From the NCBI GenBank assembly GCA_038496675.1, contig CM076666.1:14885817-14949816 (forward strand): 64,000 bases of DNA, given 5' to 3'. The notes under the pieces are model-generated. The model was not told where the DNA came from. It was given only the letters and a program-made list of their open reading frames with translations, and searched no databases. Positions 11,226 through 26,279 of this stretch are shown here, piece after piece. Numbering within the stretch: position 1 is the stretch's first letter; each line of letters begins with the position of its first letter. Made by a program: the position numbers and the translations under genes. Origin of the DNA: Rachycentron canadum. Its lineage: Eukaryota > Chordata > Actinopteri > Carangiformes > Rachycentridae.

Positions 11226-14200
11226 GGTTGCTTTTTTTTTTTTTACATATTTATAAAACTAAAATTGAAAGTTAAAACACTAAAATTTAACCTCTCACTT
11301 ATTTAGCTTCAAGAAAACACGATGACAAAGAGTAGCCACTAGCATCTTAAGTCAATGTACCCAAGGTTATTTTAAAAATGCCAGCTGCAGTATTAGGCTT
11401 TCTTGCTTTTCATTTTTAGTTCATTGATTCATTAAACTGTTGTTTTCTCCTGTTTCATTATTAAAGTCCTCTTATGTAGAGGTTATGTATTTATCACTGT
11501 TATACAACTGTAATATTTTTACATGACTGAGCAGGTGTTGCTTTTATGGTTTTAAGGTTTTGCCAACTTGCTCTTTAGTTGTAGTTCCCCTTGAATGGCC
11601 CGTGGAGAGAAAAGCGCAGGTGTGTCATGGGATATAAGGAGGATTGAAGTGGCACTAGGTGGGAACCTTGTGAGACTGCTCTGATTAATAATGCATCAGT
11701 GTCTGAAGGGGCAACACAATCTCCTCATACTACTAGACCTTTCTGGAATGAATCAAAAGACGACTCTAAAACACGTGTATCAGGTGCACCTGTTTAATTT
11801 ATTGGCTTAGGTCTTTAAAGTTTACTATTTTTTAGTTTGCCCGTAGAGGTGACATTGTTGGTGTTATCAGTGTTATCTTGACTGATATCTCATCATCTGA
11901 CATTCATGGTCCCTAAAGGATAACCCTAAACCTAGCCCCACTCGTATATATCAAAGTTTTCACCTACTACTACTAAGGAAAAGCAAGGGTGGTTGATGCG
12001 ATAAAATGCAAAATTGGTAGTTGGTAGGAGGTTACAATAAGCACTTAACATACAGCATCACTATTGTCAGGTGAGGCCAGTAGCCAGACACTTGTGTAGC
12101 AGCTCACTACCATGTAACATCAGATGCAAAAGTGGTTCACTCTTTACCAGTATTTTCACAAATCAAGCAGAATTCTACACGTTTTACACTGTAACATGAA
12201 CAGCACAGTTTTATGTTTATATTTGTCTTTTCCTGCACAATGACATTTCTTCAGCTATAATTTAATTTCCCTATGTGGGTCATCAGACAAATCTCATATG
12301 AAGAGTGATGCTCTTCTACCCCACCACTTAGGCTCTTGTAGCAGAGAGGCAGTTGCAGCAGCGGATGTCAAATCAGATTTAGAATTCAGCCTATTAACTT
12401 GATATACAAAATGTTATTTCATCCAAAATAGTTTTCCTGGGGTTAGAGGACAACAACAGGAGCCATTGGGGACACAGCACTGGAAGGAAACAAGTGTCTA
12501 ATGTCTCAGACAGAGCTTTGGGCAGATTCCTCACCAGGTGCCTAAAAAAACTTGCTGCTCTCATTGTGATTGAAATGCAGCATGACATCCTCACCTATGT
12601 CATAAAACTGAGCTGCCAATCAGCAAGATAGTCTTCCTCACCATTTTCTAACAAGTCAATGAAATCCTGCAACGAACTCACACACTATCTGGGAACTATC
12701 GTCTCTGACTTAAAAATGTTTCACAGCAGAGTGTTCGTCCATCCTTTGGCTTGCGGACAGGTCATCACCAATGGCTGGGGCTTTACCTCCTGTGGCTGGC
12801 AATGGGCATCAGCTCGGCTTCATACAGTCAAAGCTGGCCGGCTGCTCCCAAAGGTTGGAAGCCAACACAAAACAACAGAGCTTTCATTTTCAATGAGCTA
12901 TTATGCAACAACATCTGGGCAAGACCAGCCCATCTCTTTTATAAATCAGCTGTGATTACATCAACACTAGCTATCCCCTCCCTCTCTTCCCCTTTGGGAT
13001 CAAAACACGAAGGGCATTCCTATTTGTGTTGTTGATTTAAAGCCAGAAACAGGAATTTTTTTTTTTTCCCAACCACCTCCCCTGTCTTTTTTTATTTGCT
13101 AATGATGTTGAAATCGGGAATCATTTTGTATTCTCAGTAATCATGAACATCTGGTGTATGCCATCTGGCCATGTTGTTTTCTGATGGGCTTGACCATGAT
13201 TATAAGTCAAAAAAGAGACATATAAATGTACAAGCTGGTTTAAGCTGAGCTATTTTTGCAAGATTAGTGATGCGCAAATATTTCCTAGCACAGGAGATGA
13301 GGTGTAATATAAATTAATACCTTTTGTACTTTTGTTTGGACATAATAAATAAATAAATAATCCTTGTTTGGCAGGAGAAATGAATCAGGCAATGCTTTGA
13401 TGTGTCTCAGAATATTATCTGGTGCTGACTTTGAGACACATCAGAGATAGATTTATCTGGAACTTCACAAGCTATCATAAGCACTTAAAAAATACAATGC
13501 TATGTTTGCATACTTTAGGGTCAAGACAGAGAGATGTCACAGGAGAAAGGGAAGGGCAGGATGTGTTGATTAGGGACCTAGTTATGAGCTTAAAATACCA
13601 AACAAAATAGGCCCGTATCACACAGTATAAACCCAGCACCTGGGATAATGTATGTGCAACTCAGTCGCCAAAAGCCAAGGAGCCTTTTCTGGCTGCCAAA
13701 CTGTGTCTGTGGGGTTATCACAAAAACCAAAATAGCTGTGTATCAACCGTTCTCGTAATTTATATTCTTGTGTAGTTTACATTCATTCATCTCCCCCTCG
13801 GGTTTATAACCTCAAAAACGTCCTCTACTCTGTCACTGTGAGGACACAATGTGATTTGTGATTTTTACACGCCGAGACCCATAATCATCGTAAAACATAG
13901 CAAAAACTGTGTATCATGCAGAGCAGAGTTCTTTCAAGATGCCAGTCACACTGAAAGTATGATGGGCAAAAAGGGGCAATCAATGGGGTCAAAAATGTGA
14001 AGAGAAGATTTACCACACACCAAAACATGACAAAAATATAAATGAATATTAAAAGCTGACAGTGAGGAGGCAGCAGAGTGCTGCAATGCAGTCTGCATAT
14101 ATGCAAACATACAGTACCTTGACTATATATGTGACAAACTGACAGAACACACAGTGTACAGCTAATATTGTACCTCACTGCATGTGAAATACAGCTTACT

Positions 14201-15811
14201 GTGTGCTGTTAACACCATTTGCAATTGATTTTAAATATCAATTCAACTAGGGATTTTAATGTAACCAGATGATACTTCATTCTGAATATGCACTGAAAAG
14301 CTGAAAAAAGGCTTGTCTCATGCACACAGAAACATCTCAGGCAGATGAATGGGTCTCTAGTGAATACTGGTGCAGAGCACACAAGTGGCTGCTGCATTGG
14401 GGCATTAGTCTGAAGAGCAGGAAAGAGTAGTAATGGTCAAGGGGGCTTGAGATGGGCTACAGATTCACTTGAGTGTGCTGCTAATACAATACCAACCAAA
14501 CAGTACCAGCACTACTGTGTGTGTGCAGGCAAGGAGGCATGTGCTTGAAAGCATGTATGAGAATGTGGTGGCAGGACAGAAAATTTCTCCACTCTTCAGA
14601 TCCTGTTCACTCTGGTTTTGGAGAAAATAGATGAAATACAGGCTGCAGTGTGGGGGCTGAAATACTGTATATCAGGCCAGACACAAACCTGATATATTGG
14701 ATAACATCATTTTGTGTGAGTTTCCAGTCTGTGATATTGATTGCATTTAAAGTCACGACTAAATTATTCCACTTAATTACATATACTTCAGATCTGATCT
14801 TACACTATATGTTAGATATCCATGAAAATACAATTTATTAACCTGACCTACATAAAAGTCCTTGTGTACAGTTGTGCTGACATCAAAGCTGTGAAGATTA
14901 TATTTTAAGCAGGGCTGGTGATTTATCTTCAGCCTCTTGGTTAATGGTAATATTAATCATGCAGTGAACTGTGCCTTGTGTACAATCTGAAACCTGCAAA
15001 TACAACAAACTCTCCCCATGCCTGTGACGCTTTTGTGTATGTTCAGAGAGATAAAGAAAAAATATAGTCAAGAATTTTCACATTGCGTGAGTGGGGATTT
15101 ACAACGTCTGTTATTGGAATTGTTTAGGATGCAGATTATTGCATTTAGTATTTAACCCACGTGGTCATATAATGCTGTCTGGTCAGTGACCAAATATGCA
15201 GATTTGACTAGATTAATGTAAATATAAATTAAGTAAAAGTAAGTATTTGTTAAGGATAATAATCCCAGAGGTTTATTCAGATGGACTGTCCTTTCTTTGC
15301 ACTTGAGGTGTCTGTGATCAACTCTTACCCTGCAGAGTGTTGTGGGTACTGTTCTAGTATTACCCAGAAAGTGTCAGGTGCCCTGGGTGCACTTGTAAAC
15401 ACATCCAATCTCGCAGACAGAGAGAAGTGGCACAAATAAACCTGAGACCTTCTGCTTATCTTTCCAGAAAAACTAAGCGATTCAACAGTAGCTCATACTC
15501 ACATGCTTGCACACAATGACGTGCACAGCAGACAGTTATGCTCACAAATATGGATTTAAACAGTATCATGTAAATGTGCAATTTTATACTTGCATTCATG
15601 ATGAAATGGCACACTTTATGCACAGCAGATAAGACAAGAGCAGCTACTGGAACGCACAGATACAATATATGCAACCACAAACACGTTCATGCATGTGTTC
15701 CCAATTATATGGAAACTGTGACATGGCTAATTTACTATTTAGTTAATACCGACGCCTAGAAACATCTTAATCCAGACAATTCAACAACAATTCATCAAGC
15801 AAATTCATCAA

Positions 15812-15836
<25 letters not shown>
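15812..15836. repeat. T-tract of 25 bases
   Basis: An uninterrupted homopolymer. It is not preceded by a recognisable retroelement body, so I do not call it a retroposon tail. Confidence 0.9.
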
Positions 15837-15844
<8 letters not shown>

Positions 15845-18800
15845 ACGTCAAACCACATTTTTTATCTGGTTTATATAGGTTCCTCAATTATACGCAGCTT
15901 ACCACATAATGCCCATATGTTAGCTTGATGGACTCACAGAGCCACAGTATCCTGGATGAATGGCTGCCTCCCTAATAAACATAAATCTCTGATAAGGAAC
16001 TGCAGCCTGGATTCATGCATAAATACACATTAGCCTTAAAGTGACCTCCCAGAATGAAGCTACTAGTCTAGGTGTGCCTGCAGATGTGGTATACAATCCC
16101 ACCCTAAAACTTTATCATCATTATTGAGTATTAAGAGTATTGTGAAATGGTTTTGCCACTGGTATGTGTGAATCAGATGTTTTGGTTTCTTTCTACGAGG
16201 CTATATAGCATTTGGATAAAAACATTTATTTATCTAGCATTTATTATTAAATTCACTGTATTTCATTGACACTGGCTTTAATGGACATAATAATATTGAA
16301 AATTGTGTTCAAAGTGATAACAGGAATTTAAAAAAGAGCATCAAATCTACATCTTTCTTGGAAAAAGCCTGAATGACCATGAAACATATTTTTAGCATGA
16401 AATTTAAAAGCAAAACAATTGCATAATGAGATGAAACAAGGGGAATGGTACACAGCTGACCTCCCGGGGTAAGAATGCTGGCAGAGAGGGGGGGGAGCTG
16501 ATAGCTGTACCAGCTGGTAGCCTGACCAGCTGTTCACCACATGTTACACTGGCTACATTATTAGTATGATGATGAAGTCAGATAATATATTGAGACAGGC
16601 TTTTTTGTTGTTACAACAGGGACTTTGGTTAGCCCCCCAAAAAATAAAAAATATGGTACAAAACGTGAAGGCAGAGCAAGTGAAGAACAACAGCAGTGAC
16701 TCTCTGAATGGGAGTGCTTGTGAGTGCTTTTGTGTGTGTTGTGCGCGGTGTTTATCCATGCATCAAGTATGTAGAAATGTGCACATTTGTATGTCTTAAG
16801 CTGATATGCCTGGTTGACAAATTGTCTTCAATTATAGCAATGTCTGGGCTTATCAATCATGATATAGCTTGTTCCTTGTGTGACAGTTGCTCAGGCACAT
16901 GTCCCAGACAGCTGCTGTTTACTTGATTTTACTTGCTGCTGTTGTTAGTGCGCTCTCCAGAACATTATGCTGGCAAGTTTTTGGAGTACAGGATTTTTAC
17001 CAGGGGATCAAAATACATGAGTGGAAAGGCACTCCTGTGTCACAGAGAAAAATACACATCACCAGGAACATGGCACATATCATTCTTGATTAGACAGATT
17101 TCAGCCTGACCTTCCACTGAACCATCTCCTGCACTGAGTAATAAGGGCGTGGAGGAGGAAGGAACCCTGTGCCCTGATGTCCATAAAGGTGAAAAGTTGA
17201 GTGCAATCCATCAATGACTGTATGTTCTGGCTCTGAAACCTCATTTTCTTGAAAGCTTCCTCATGGTTATAACATCAGTCAATGGCTGGATGCTGCCAGC
17301 GACAGTTTGTAACCACTCAGCTGAAGCCTTTCTGTATTAATTGATAGCTCTCTGTCAGTGAGGTTATAGCTGCAGAGCCAAAGGTTTTTCACATGTGATG
17401 CATGTGATGCAAGTCAGTGCCAGCGACACAGATTTATACTGAGCTTGGAGAGAGCTATGGATAATAATAATAATAATAAAAAAGAGCATCCACTACTATA
17501 AACTATCTTAAACAAACAGATATATTGTGTCTGTGAATGTATTTATCTTCATACAATTTTCCAATCTCTGTTACTACTTCATGGAAAACCAAAATGTTTT
17601 TATATTATATATAATAATATAAAATATCAAAGTAGCGGCAAATTTCAACACCCTTAAATCGCAGGTCCTTTAATATCACAATTACTTCTTTTTCACAAAC
17701 TACACACTAGCTCCTAAAGAGAGGAACAGATACTCCACTATCAGGTGCTCATTAGTGACTTTGGCCCGGGCAGATAAATTATCAAAATGGTCGTTACTTT
17801 ATACCAGTGAAAAGATGAGAGAATTTTCCATAATCCATCCCATGCTGTAAAGGTTGAATGACAGCGTTGCTGCCAAGCTAGACAAAAATTTTTTTCTTTC
17901 TTTCTTAGTCCCAGTTGTAGCAGTCAGACACTTTCTGAGCCAGTGTGTATTTACTAATGTCTGTTCAGTGTTGAGGACATAAGGCTGGTGCTGAGGTTTC
18001 ATTAAGAGCACATACATGATTGAGTCTGATACAAAATTAAATATTTCTTATATTAAAGGGGCTGTTTGAAGAACTTCAGCCATCAGACGTTAATACGTCC
18101 TCTGGGCATCACTATAAGTCCTCAGGGCAGAGTGGAGACTACAGTGGTGACTCACTGTAGATTGGAAAGACAAGCCGCAGCTAGCTGGTTAGCATGCTAA
18201 CTTCAGTAATGGAAAAGGCATAATAGCAACAAGAGTCAATTTGGGCATACTTTCCACTTCTGGAGACAGGAAGAAGGTTTAATGGTGAACTCAGAACATT
18301 TCTTTTTGACTAATCAGCAAACAACTGTTAATGTTGTTGCTATGTAGCAATTGCAAATCTTACAAATAGCTATTTTAAGACTGGGGCAGCCAGTTTTTAA
18401 TACCTCAGTTCATCGCACAAAGCTTTATTGGTGCAGAGAGATTTAGTATTTGGTTGACTTCCTCATCATTGGCCCGAATGGCTTAAAAAGGCAGCAGGCA
18501 GCTCTAAAACATATAGCACAGAATGGGTTTTGCATTGGAATCCTCTTTATCACAGTCTGAAAAATATAAGTATTCACTGTCATTTTAGCCCTGGTTTTGT
18601 CTGCCAAGTCCTGAGAAACAATATCTGAATCTCTTGCCTTGCTCATCTATCTTCACCAGCCACTTGTTTACTTTGGCCCTCTGCCATTTTGTCCTGTCCA
18701 GGTAGTGTATAATCAGCTTGTATAAGCTTGAGGGCTGAGTGTTTCTGCCCACAGTTTTATGAATACTGTTTTGGTTTGCCAGAAACCAATATTTAGACTG

Positions 18801-19202
18801 TGACCTCTCGGTTACGGGGGCTGGCAACAACGTCTCTAGAAGCAGCTGGGTTTGGGTGTTTTTCAGCTGCTGCATTCATTTTATCGGCTACAGTTAATTT
18901 GTGTTTATTGCAGTCAGATATTTTGCTGCACTGATGGATGGTGATGACATTGATATGATATTCTATAGCACCAAAACCAGAAGACACAATTACTGACAAT
19001 ATAGTCAAGTTTGATCAACATTACCTACTTCAGCACTTTGGGAGCCACTAGACAATCTCAGTAGGCCTCATGCAGGATGAATGAATGCTGTTGATATCCT
19101 ATTATTTAAAATGCTGTCAACACTGCTGTCAAAAGAATGTTTCTTTCCCTCTCTTATCTTTAGCTCATTAAATTTTGTTTCAATAAATTTGAGCAAAGCT
19201 GT

Positions 19203-19265
19203 GTATATATATACACACACACACACATACATACATATACATATATACATAAACACACACACACA
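19203..19265. repeat. TA/CA microsatellite
   Basis: An alternating TATATACACACA and CATACATA tract, about 60 bases, in intergenic DNA. Apparent antisense frames through it are artefacts. Confidence 0.9.
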
Positions 19266-19974
19266 GCTGATGATCTCAGAGTGCATGGTTGTTGTCTGAA
19301 CAGTGATGGTGGTGACACAAAGGAATTATTCAGATCTAAAGTTGGTAGACAGTGAAAAACTGTCATGCTGCTGCACAACATAACAGACCACAAAAGCACA
19401 AGGCAGTAGCAAATTACACCCAGCTAATAATGTGGCATGTAACAGAACCCATAAATCCACCCAAAGAGATGAGGCATTAAAATGCAGTAAAAATAAGATT
19501 AGGTCAGTGAATGTAACCTCAAGCCTGTTAAACCCTCAATGTTTCAGAGGAAGAAGACAAGGAGGATAATAAAACAGTCACATCCTCTGGGGAAATAAGC
19601 GTTGCTGGAGACGAGACATAAGAGGAGTTTTGACACCTTGAGCCAACACTTCAACCTAACATAGTCACCCTGAAGTGTTGTTGGTTAAATGTTGGGTCTA
19701 CTGATGTCAAGCGTGATGAGCTAAGTGAGCTATTAGTGATAGATTCATTAGCTTGGGATCGAACTAGGGCACCTTGCCATTGTGGGCTTCTTAATTATTC
19801 ATAAGGGAGAGCTCAAAGGACTTAAACCTGGATTTAAAGCTTTGTCCTGAGCCTCTTTTGGCACTAATGAATATTGAAAAGATAGAGACACCGTGTAAAC
19901 CACAGTCAGTATATGTCACTATTAAAAGAACATATTTGCATATTTATGTAGATATGTGAGGGTTAATGAGCATG

Positions 19975-20165
19975 TTTTTTCTCTCTACAGCCCCTGTCCT
20001 ACTGGGGACTGAGCATCTTGCTCAAGGGCACTTTGGTACAGTTGGTAATAAGGAGGGGCAGAGGTCCATCATTTCATCAATTTTCCTGCCGGGCTGGCAG
20101 ATAAAACAGCAGCCTTGTGGTGACAGTCTCATCCCGCTAAACTCCACTGGACCCTATTACAGAAA
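19975..20165. repeat. Possible dispersed repeat with 'cttgctcaagggcac' motif
   Basis: CTTGCTCAAGGGCACTTTGG (about 20018-20037) is a motif I recognise from abundant teleost interspersed repeats. The flanks look eroded and the ends are uncertain. Confidence 0.4.
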
Positions 20166-23079
20166 ACTGTCTTCATAGAATTTATCTTCTAATCATCTTA
20201 AGCAAGTTATTAACAAATCAGATAAATCACTCACCAAGAAAATGACATGTTTAATCAGGGGTGGATGGAAAAGTGGACACTGCACACTTAAAAAAAACTT
20301 GATTCCCTTTGGTCAATTAAACATTAAGGGATCATGACAGTATAGCTGTGACCAGCAGTTTCTTATCTCACTTTCAGATCCTGGTCGACAGAGAACGCAA
20401 TAAATATTGCATCTGCTATGGCAATCTAAACCAATGCAATGCGTCAGCAACAGATTCTCTATCACGTTTAACAGCAAATTAAAGACGTTTTAGCTGAATA
20501 ATTTGTACTCCTGCTCAACGGTGTTATCTAGATGTTAAGACTATAAATATTATGATTGCTATACAGCTTGAGCAATAGACGCAAGTAAAATGGTATGCAC
20601 TTTATATGGACAGCAGATAGTGCATTTGCTGTATTAGGCATCTGAATGCTGGTTTTCTCTTCACCACCTGTGCCAGGAAAGAAATGAAACTAAATTAATT
20701 CAAGTCATATTTCAATACAGATTCGGGCTGTATGCCAGGTATAACATCTTATTTACTCCATGAATGATGGAGTTCATCATCAGTACAAGACATACAAAGT
20801 CATTTTGCCAAGTGTCAAACCAAACATATTCAAGTCTTTGGCCTCCAAAAAAGATAGACATAGTTTAATTTGTAAAAAAACACTTGCGCTAGCATTGCTA
20901 CAAAGATGCAGAGTGAGGCAGGATGAGGGTAAAAATGTCCAAACACCACCCATATATTCATATTGGGTTGCTGCTTTGTTGATGCCTTGTTAATGCAATA
21001 TATCAATAAGCCTGGACCAACATGTAGAGGAAGAAATCAAAAGCTCCTTTGCAAAATTAAACTTTTCTGAGGCGATTCTTAATTAGCCATACACGTGTCC
21101 ACTCTGTTTCTGTCAGGAGCTGGCACTGTTACACCAGGTTAACAGGGCACACTCACAGCGCCCATTTTGACATGTTGGAGCAGCACAGCGCAGATGTAAC
21201 TAATAACCACGACGATCAGCTGAAGTGTTGCAGAAAGCTCTGCCAATCAGACAGGCTGCACAACAGCAGGACCCCAGGATGGGCTCGCACACTGGAACTA
21301 ATGTTATTTATTATTCCTGTGTAACAAGTCAAAATGGCCACTGTGGGGGAGGTATATAACTTGATCTCTATAGCATAAGTAACATTATGACAGAATCATG
21401 TAATTGCAGAGACCTCCAGTTTTTGGGGGAAATCAGCCTCGTTTTGAATAAATCGAATAAGCTTTCTAAAAAAACATGAGCTTTTCATTTCCATGCTTTA
21501 GACTAATGAGAAGAATATAATCTGCAACATTAGCATCTTAAGGGATGATTTAGTCTTTTTTTCCCTTCTAATTTGGTCTTATTTTAGTACTGTCGCTTTG
21601 TCTATTCAGTTAGTAACTGGCTGTTCCCTAAACCCTCTGCCCAAACCGTGACTGTCCAGTGCGGCTTATTGTAGCGACTAAATTTGGGACAGAAAAGATT
21701 TCTCAACACGCAGAGGTTTCTGGCATGGAAACGTTACAATACCAAAAACACAAGAGCTCTAACAAAATGTGATGTGTATAATGCAAATGTTTGGCAGGTT
21801 TACTACTCAGAGTATTAATGAAGCATTCAAGGACACAGTGCAAATCATTTACTAACTAGGTTGCATTAGTTGTTGTGTTACAGGTTATGTTAAAACAAAC
21901 CACATCCTAGGTTTCTGCACTACAGGAAAGCTAGACCTGGACCAGTCCTTTTTTTTTTATTTTTTTTATTTTTAATAAATTGGATTTGGATCACTTTACA
22001 CATCAGCTTACCTGAGTTACCTGAGATAACACATTTGCCAAATAAGGATAGTAGAGAGCAGTTTCTTAATTCGCATGGATTCCACGAGGATCGTCAGTGG
22101 GTTAAAATTATGACCTTTGCTTGGGAAAGTCATATTTAGCCCACAGTATTTTTTTTTTGGGCAAGATATGCACCATCAAGTGCATATTTCAGAACCTCAG
22201 CTGGAAACTGACATGGAGATATGAGAACACAGTGGTCCAATAGGAAAAAACAAAGGTCAGACACTCAGGTGGTACAGGTGGTAAATCCTGTATAATGATT
22301 TCTGACTGCTCATGTTCACATTTATTTTAAGCAATGTCTTCATTGGTGAATACAATTATGGCTAAAACTATCAACCTATGAAAACCCCCTAGTGTAATAA
22401 ACCAGTTATCCTTCAATAATTACTACTAGGCTGACAGCATATTTCATTTTATCCTTAGCAAGAAATCTAATGCAAAAATTTTATCAATTAATTTATGTTA
22501 GTTCAAAACCTTCGTCATGGCACTTTTTCCGTCACAAGTTGAGTGTACCAGACAACACTGTGCCTGCTTACAAATCCTGATGTCTTCATGAGGATTTGCA
22601 GACCCTAAACATAATCATCTGATTGGTGGAGCTTGTTGGGGGCATCTTGGGATTAAGCACTGCCTGAGGGGCTGAATTCAAGACAGGGAAGTTCAGAGAT
22701 TAAAAGACTTGCTCAATGTCAAATGACCCTGACTGCTCCTTAACACCTCTGAGCTGGACACTTTCACCTCCACGGTATTTAACTGGGGTTTTGCACTCTT
22801 CAACATGACATTGTAAACAAAGGTATATGCTGCATTGATAGAATATAGAAATTCTAATCACACAAGGACATGAACCATCAATGCTTCCCCTCTGTTTACC
22901 CTTTTTGTACGTGAAATCTATAATCAAGCCTGCCTGAACACAGTCAGTCTTTTGAGGTGAGGCCAACCGTATGCAATGGGTAGAGCTGCAGGGAACCTTT
23001 TTCTTTTGGGAGATTTAACCTTGCTGTGCTGCTGAGGCTGCAGACTAAAACACCAGGAAGCCTTACAGTCATGACAGAA

Positions 23080-23295
23080 CAGGAAAAATATAGAGGGCTG
23101 AGTGACGGGTTAGGGTTTAGGGAGGACGGATGAAAAGGTACGAGGTAACAGGAGGATAAAAAGGTTTGGGATATAAGGGAGGGTTAGTGTCACTTTTAAA
23201 ATATGGGTTGAGAGCAATAGTCGACAGGGAGGCTCAGTGTTTGGACAGGAAAAAAGGGGGATAAGGCAGAGGATGGATGAAAGAGGTGACGTCAC
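23080..23295. promoter_or_regulatory. Purine-rich stretch ending in a perfect CRE
   Basis: About 200 bases that are strongly purine-rich on the + strand, with many GGG and GGAGG runs. They are followed at 23287-23294 by the palindrome TGACGTCA, the full CREB/ATF site. One such 8-mer is expected by chance in a window this size, so function is only a possibility. Confidence 0.3.
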
Positions 23296-23781
23296 AGGTT
23301 GCGTAGGTTTGTGCCGAGTTCTGTAGAGTAACCCTTCACTTCATTTCCCCAGCCTTGGACCAGGAACACATCCTCTTACCCTAAAACGTTCAGAATTCAT
23401 TTAAAGTAATTCTCTCCTCTTGTTCCGTGCCCCAAATGCAGACAGACACACACATACAAGCATGCACACACATACACGCACACTCGTCTGTCTGCAGCTG
23501 GCTGTGGTCTGCGCTGTCTGGGAGCTAGAGTACTTCAGATCACCATGGATTACTATGGGATTTTCCCAACAGCCTCTAAAATCTCTGGCTTTCAACGCTT
23601 AGGCGATTTGACTTTTTGGAGATATAATTAACATTTAGATTCCTCTCATACTCAGCCAGCCATGACGTGGCCATTGTTTTCCTCTGGGCTTTCAACTTGC
23701 TCATAGCATTGCAGACATCTATACACAACATTTCTGACATGATAAGGTTTAAAACTGAACCATGGATTGTTTATTTTGGCT

Positions 23782-23803
23782 AAAAAAAAAAAAAAAAAAA
23801 AAA
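23782..23803. repeat. A-tract of about 22 bases
   Basis: A plain homopolymer in intergenic DNA. No retroelement body is recognisable next to it. Confidence 0.9.
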
Positions 23804-26279
23804 GTCACACTATTACAGACGATGAAATCAAAACAGAGGCAGCAGCCCAATCCAACATGAGGTAAAATCACTACATGCGACACTTGCCTCACAGAGAAAA
23901 GACAACACTATCCAAAACACACACTGCCTAACCCACACTAAATCAGCAGATATTGGAAGTAATGATGCAGACACAGAGACAGTGCTAAAACTTGACAGTT
24001 CCCATATCCTGATCCTAAATTAATATTATTGAAAGTAAAAGAAGAAACTTCTTTAGCCCTTAAACTGCACAGAGTTATGGCTGGTCTTAATAAACAGAGC
24101 AGGAAAGCTATTTTCTCTATTTTTCTCTTCCCTAATTGCTTCCAAAGACTCAGGGAGGTGTAAAACACTCTGTTCCCTGCTGACTGAGGCAGAAACACAA
24201 AACTGAGATGGTACAAGCAATTACTGATGCATTAGCAGAGGCATTCTAAAGACAGATCTGGTTTGAAAGACAGGAGGTGGGTCAGTGCAGGCAATTTTTT
24301 CAAATGTTTTGGAACATTGTAAAAGTGGAAAAATTATGTCTTGGTGATATCTTTGATGGGTAAGTGAAATTACAGTTTCTAGAATTTCACAAGGTTATTT
24401 CTTCTGCTTCCCTCATTTCTGGGCAGCAGGTATAAATGATGACAGGATGGGAAGATGCCAAAAGCAAACTCAGAGGGGAAAAAGGACAGTCCAACAAATT
24501 AACGTGGCTGAACACAAAGAAATAGACCACCGCGAGAAGACCTTCAAACAGATGACTTTTATTGCGATTAGTTTCAGATAAAATGGCAATATTGGAACTT
24601 TATGTCAACCATCTCCATTGGATTTACAGCTTTATTCAAGCACTGTGGCTGAACCTACAGGTAGATGGCTAAGCCTGCACACACACACGTGCATACTGAT
24701 AAACACTTTGCTCAGCAAGGCTGGGACAGCTCACTCCTCCATGACTGTTCTGAAAGACGCCACCCATCAAGGGATCAACGGACGTCAGTAAATCCATTAC
24801 TAAAAATACTTGCCAATCCTTTGGGATTACTACGCTTAGCAAGTGGACACTGTGTATGCCACAAATCTGGAATTAGGCAGTGAAAGGCTCTCAATGGTGC
24901 ATCAACACCTGATCCACTGTCTAGGCATATGTGTTCATAGGGCAAAGGTGCGTGTAACTGTGTCACTTCAAATAACCTGCACCATATGTTCCATTAAACT
25001 TAGTAAACTTTCTTGAAAAAGGTTCCGGAGAAACCGACAGCTATGTTACTTCAAACTGGTTTAATGTCATGATGAAAATAATGTGCATGAACGCGTTGCC
25101 CATTCTAGTGCTATTGAAGTAGAAATGTGGTAAGAGCTCAGGAAAATTGACATGCATGGAAAGAAAATCCATTACAAAAGTAATTACATACACACACTGT
25201 TTACTGGAAAATCCACATGCGATAATATGTTGCAGTGTTTGCCAGAGAACTTGAGGGCACACACGCAAAGGAAATGGGCTGATGATCTGTGAATGTGTGC
25301 ATACTGTACTGTAAATAGAAAGAACACTTCATGAGCTAGTGCAAATAGATAACATTTCTTTAAAGAAAATCTCTCAAACAATTTACTTATGTCGAACCTC
25401 TGAGCTCATCAGGATCAGGTGCTGTGTCACTGTCTGTTGTCTAATGGGGCTGGACTGCATCCAGGTTAGGCAGGCTGCCCACCACAGTGTGAGGAACTAA
25501 CTGTAACTGTGTCTCAGTACTGTACTACATGATACTCATACTTGCTGTACATACATTTTCATGTTACACTGTTTTAGAGCAAGAAGTCAACATGGAAAAA
25601 AATCAGGAGGTGACATTGTGCATCAATTAACCTGCAACTTCAGAATATCACAGCCAATCACATGGCACAAAGAGAAGGACAGTGATTTTTTTCGAATGAT
25701 AAAATAAATTTTATTTGATTTATAATAGTTCGCTTCTTCCTAAATGTGAACAAATAGTTTTAATTTTTGCATCTGTGAGCACCTCTTCCATCTCTCTCAT
25801 GCAGTGTCACTGTGGAATAAGTCTCTTTCTTCATGCCAACATTTTTCAGGATATTTAGTTTTGTCCTTTTTTGCTGTGGTTAATGCTCCAGATTCTCCAA
25901 ACTTGCTAAGAATTAGCACCCACAATTAATCCATGACACCCAGTCATGAATTAAACAGACTAAACTAAACTGAGGTCAATATGAAAGTCATGACTACGAC
26001 TGAGAGACTTTTTTCTGAAGGCTGTGAGACATTCAATGTAGAACTTGATAATACGTTAATAAATGGATTAAAAAAAAAAAAAAACCCACGTGCCTCACAT
26101 GAGCCAAGGTCTCTTGTCCATGGTAATTGAACACCAAATCAATGGATATACAGTGGTGCAATATCATCAGCAATCTGAACCAAACTTTGAAATCATGTCT
26201 ATCTGAGACATTCATGAAGACACTTACAAGATATAAACATTCACTCATACAAAACAGTAAGTAAATGCAAGTTGTGGAA

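Noticed and set aside
12659..13035. Overlapping frames of 98 and 94 residues in intergenic DNA
   Set aside because: No known motif, no polyadenylation or promoter context, and two frames open equally, so it is probably chance.
15812..15836. Long T-tract as the tail of a retroposed gene
   Set aside because: No retroposed body or target-site duplication is visible next to it.
23107..23125. GGGTTAGGGTTTAGGG, telomere-like
   Set aside because: Only two or three degenerate units in a purine-rich stretch; not an interstitial telomere array.
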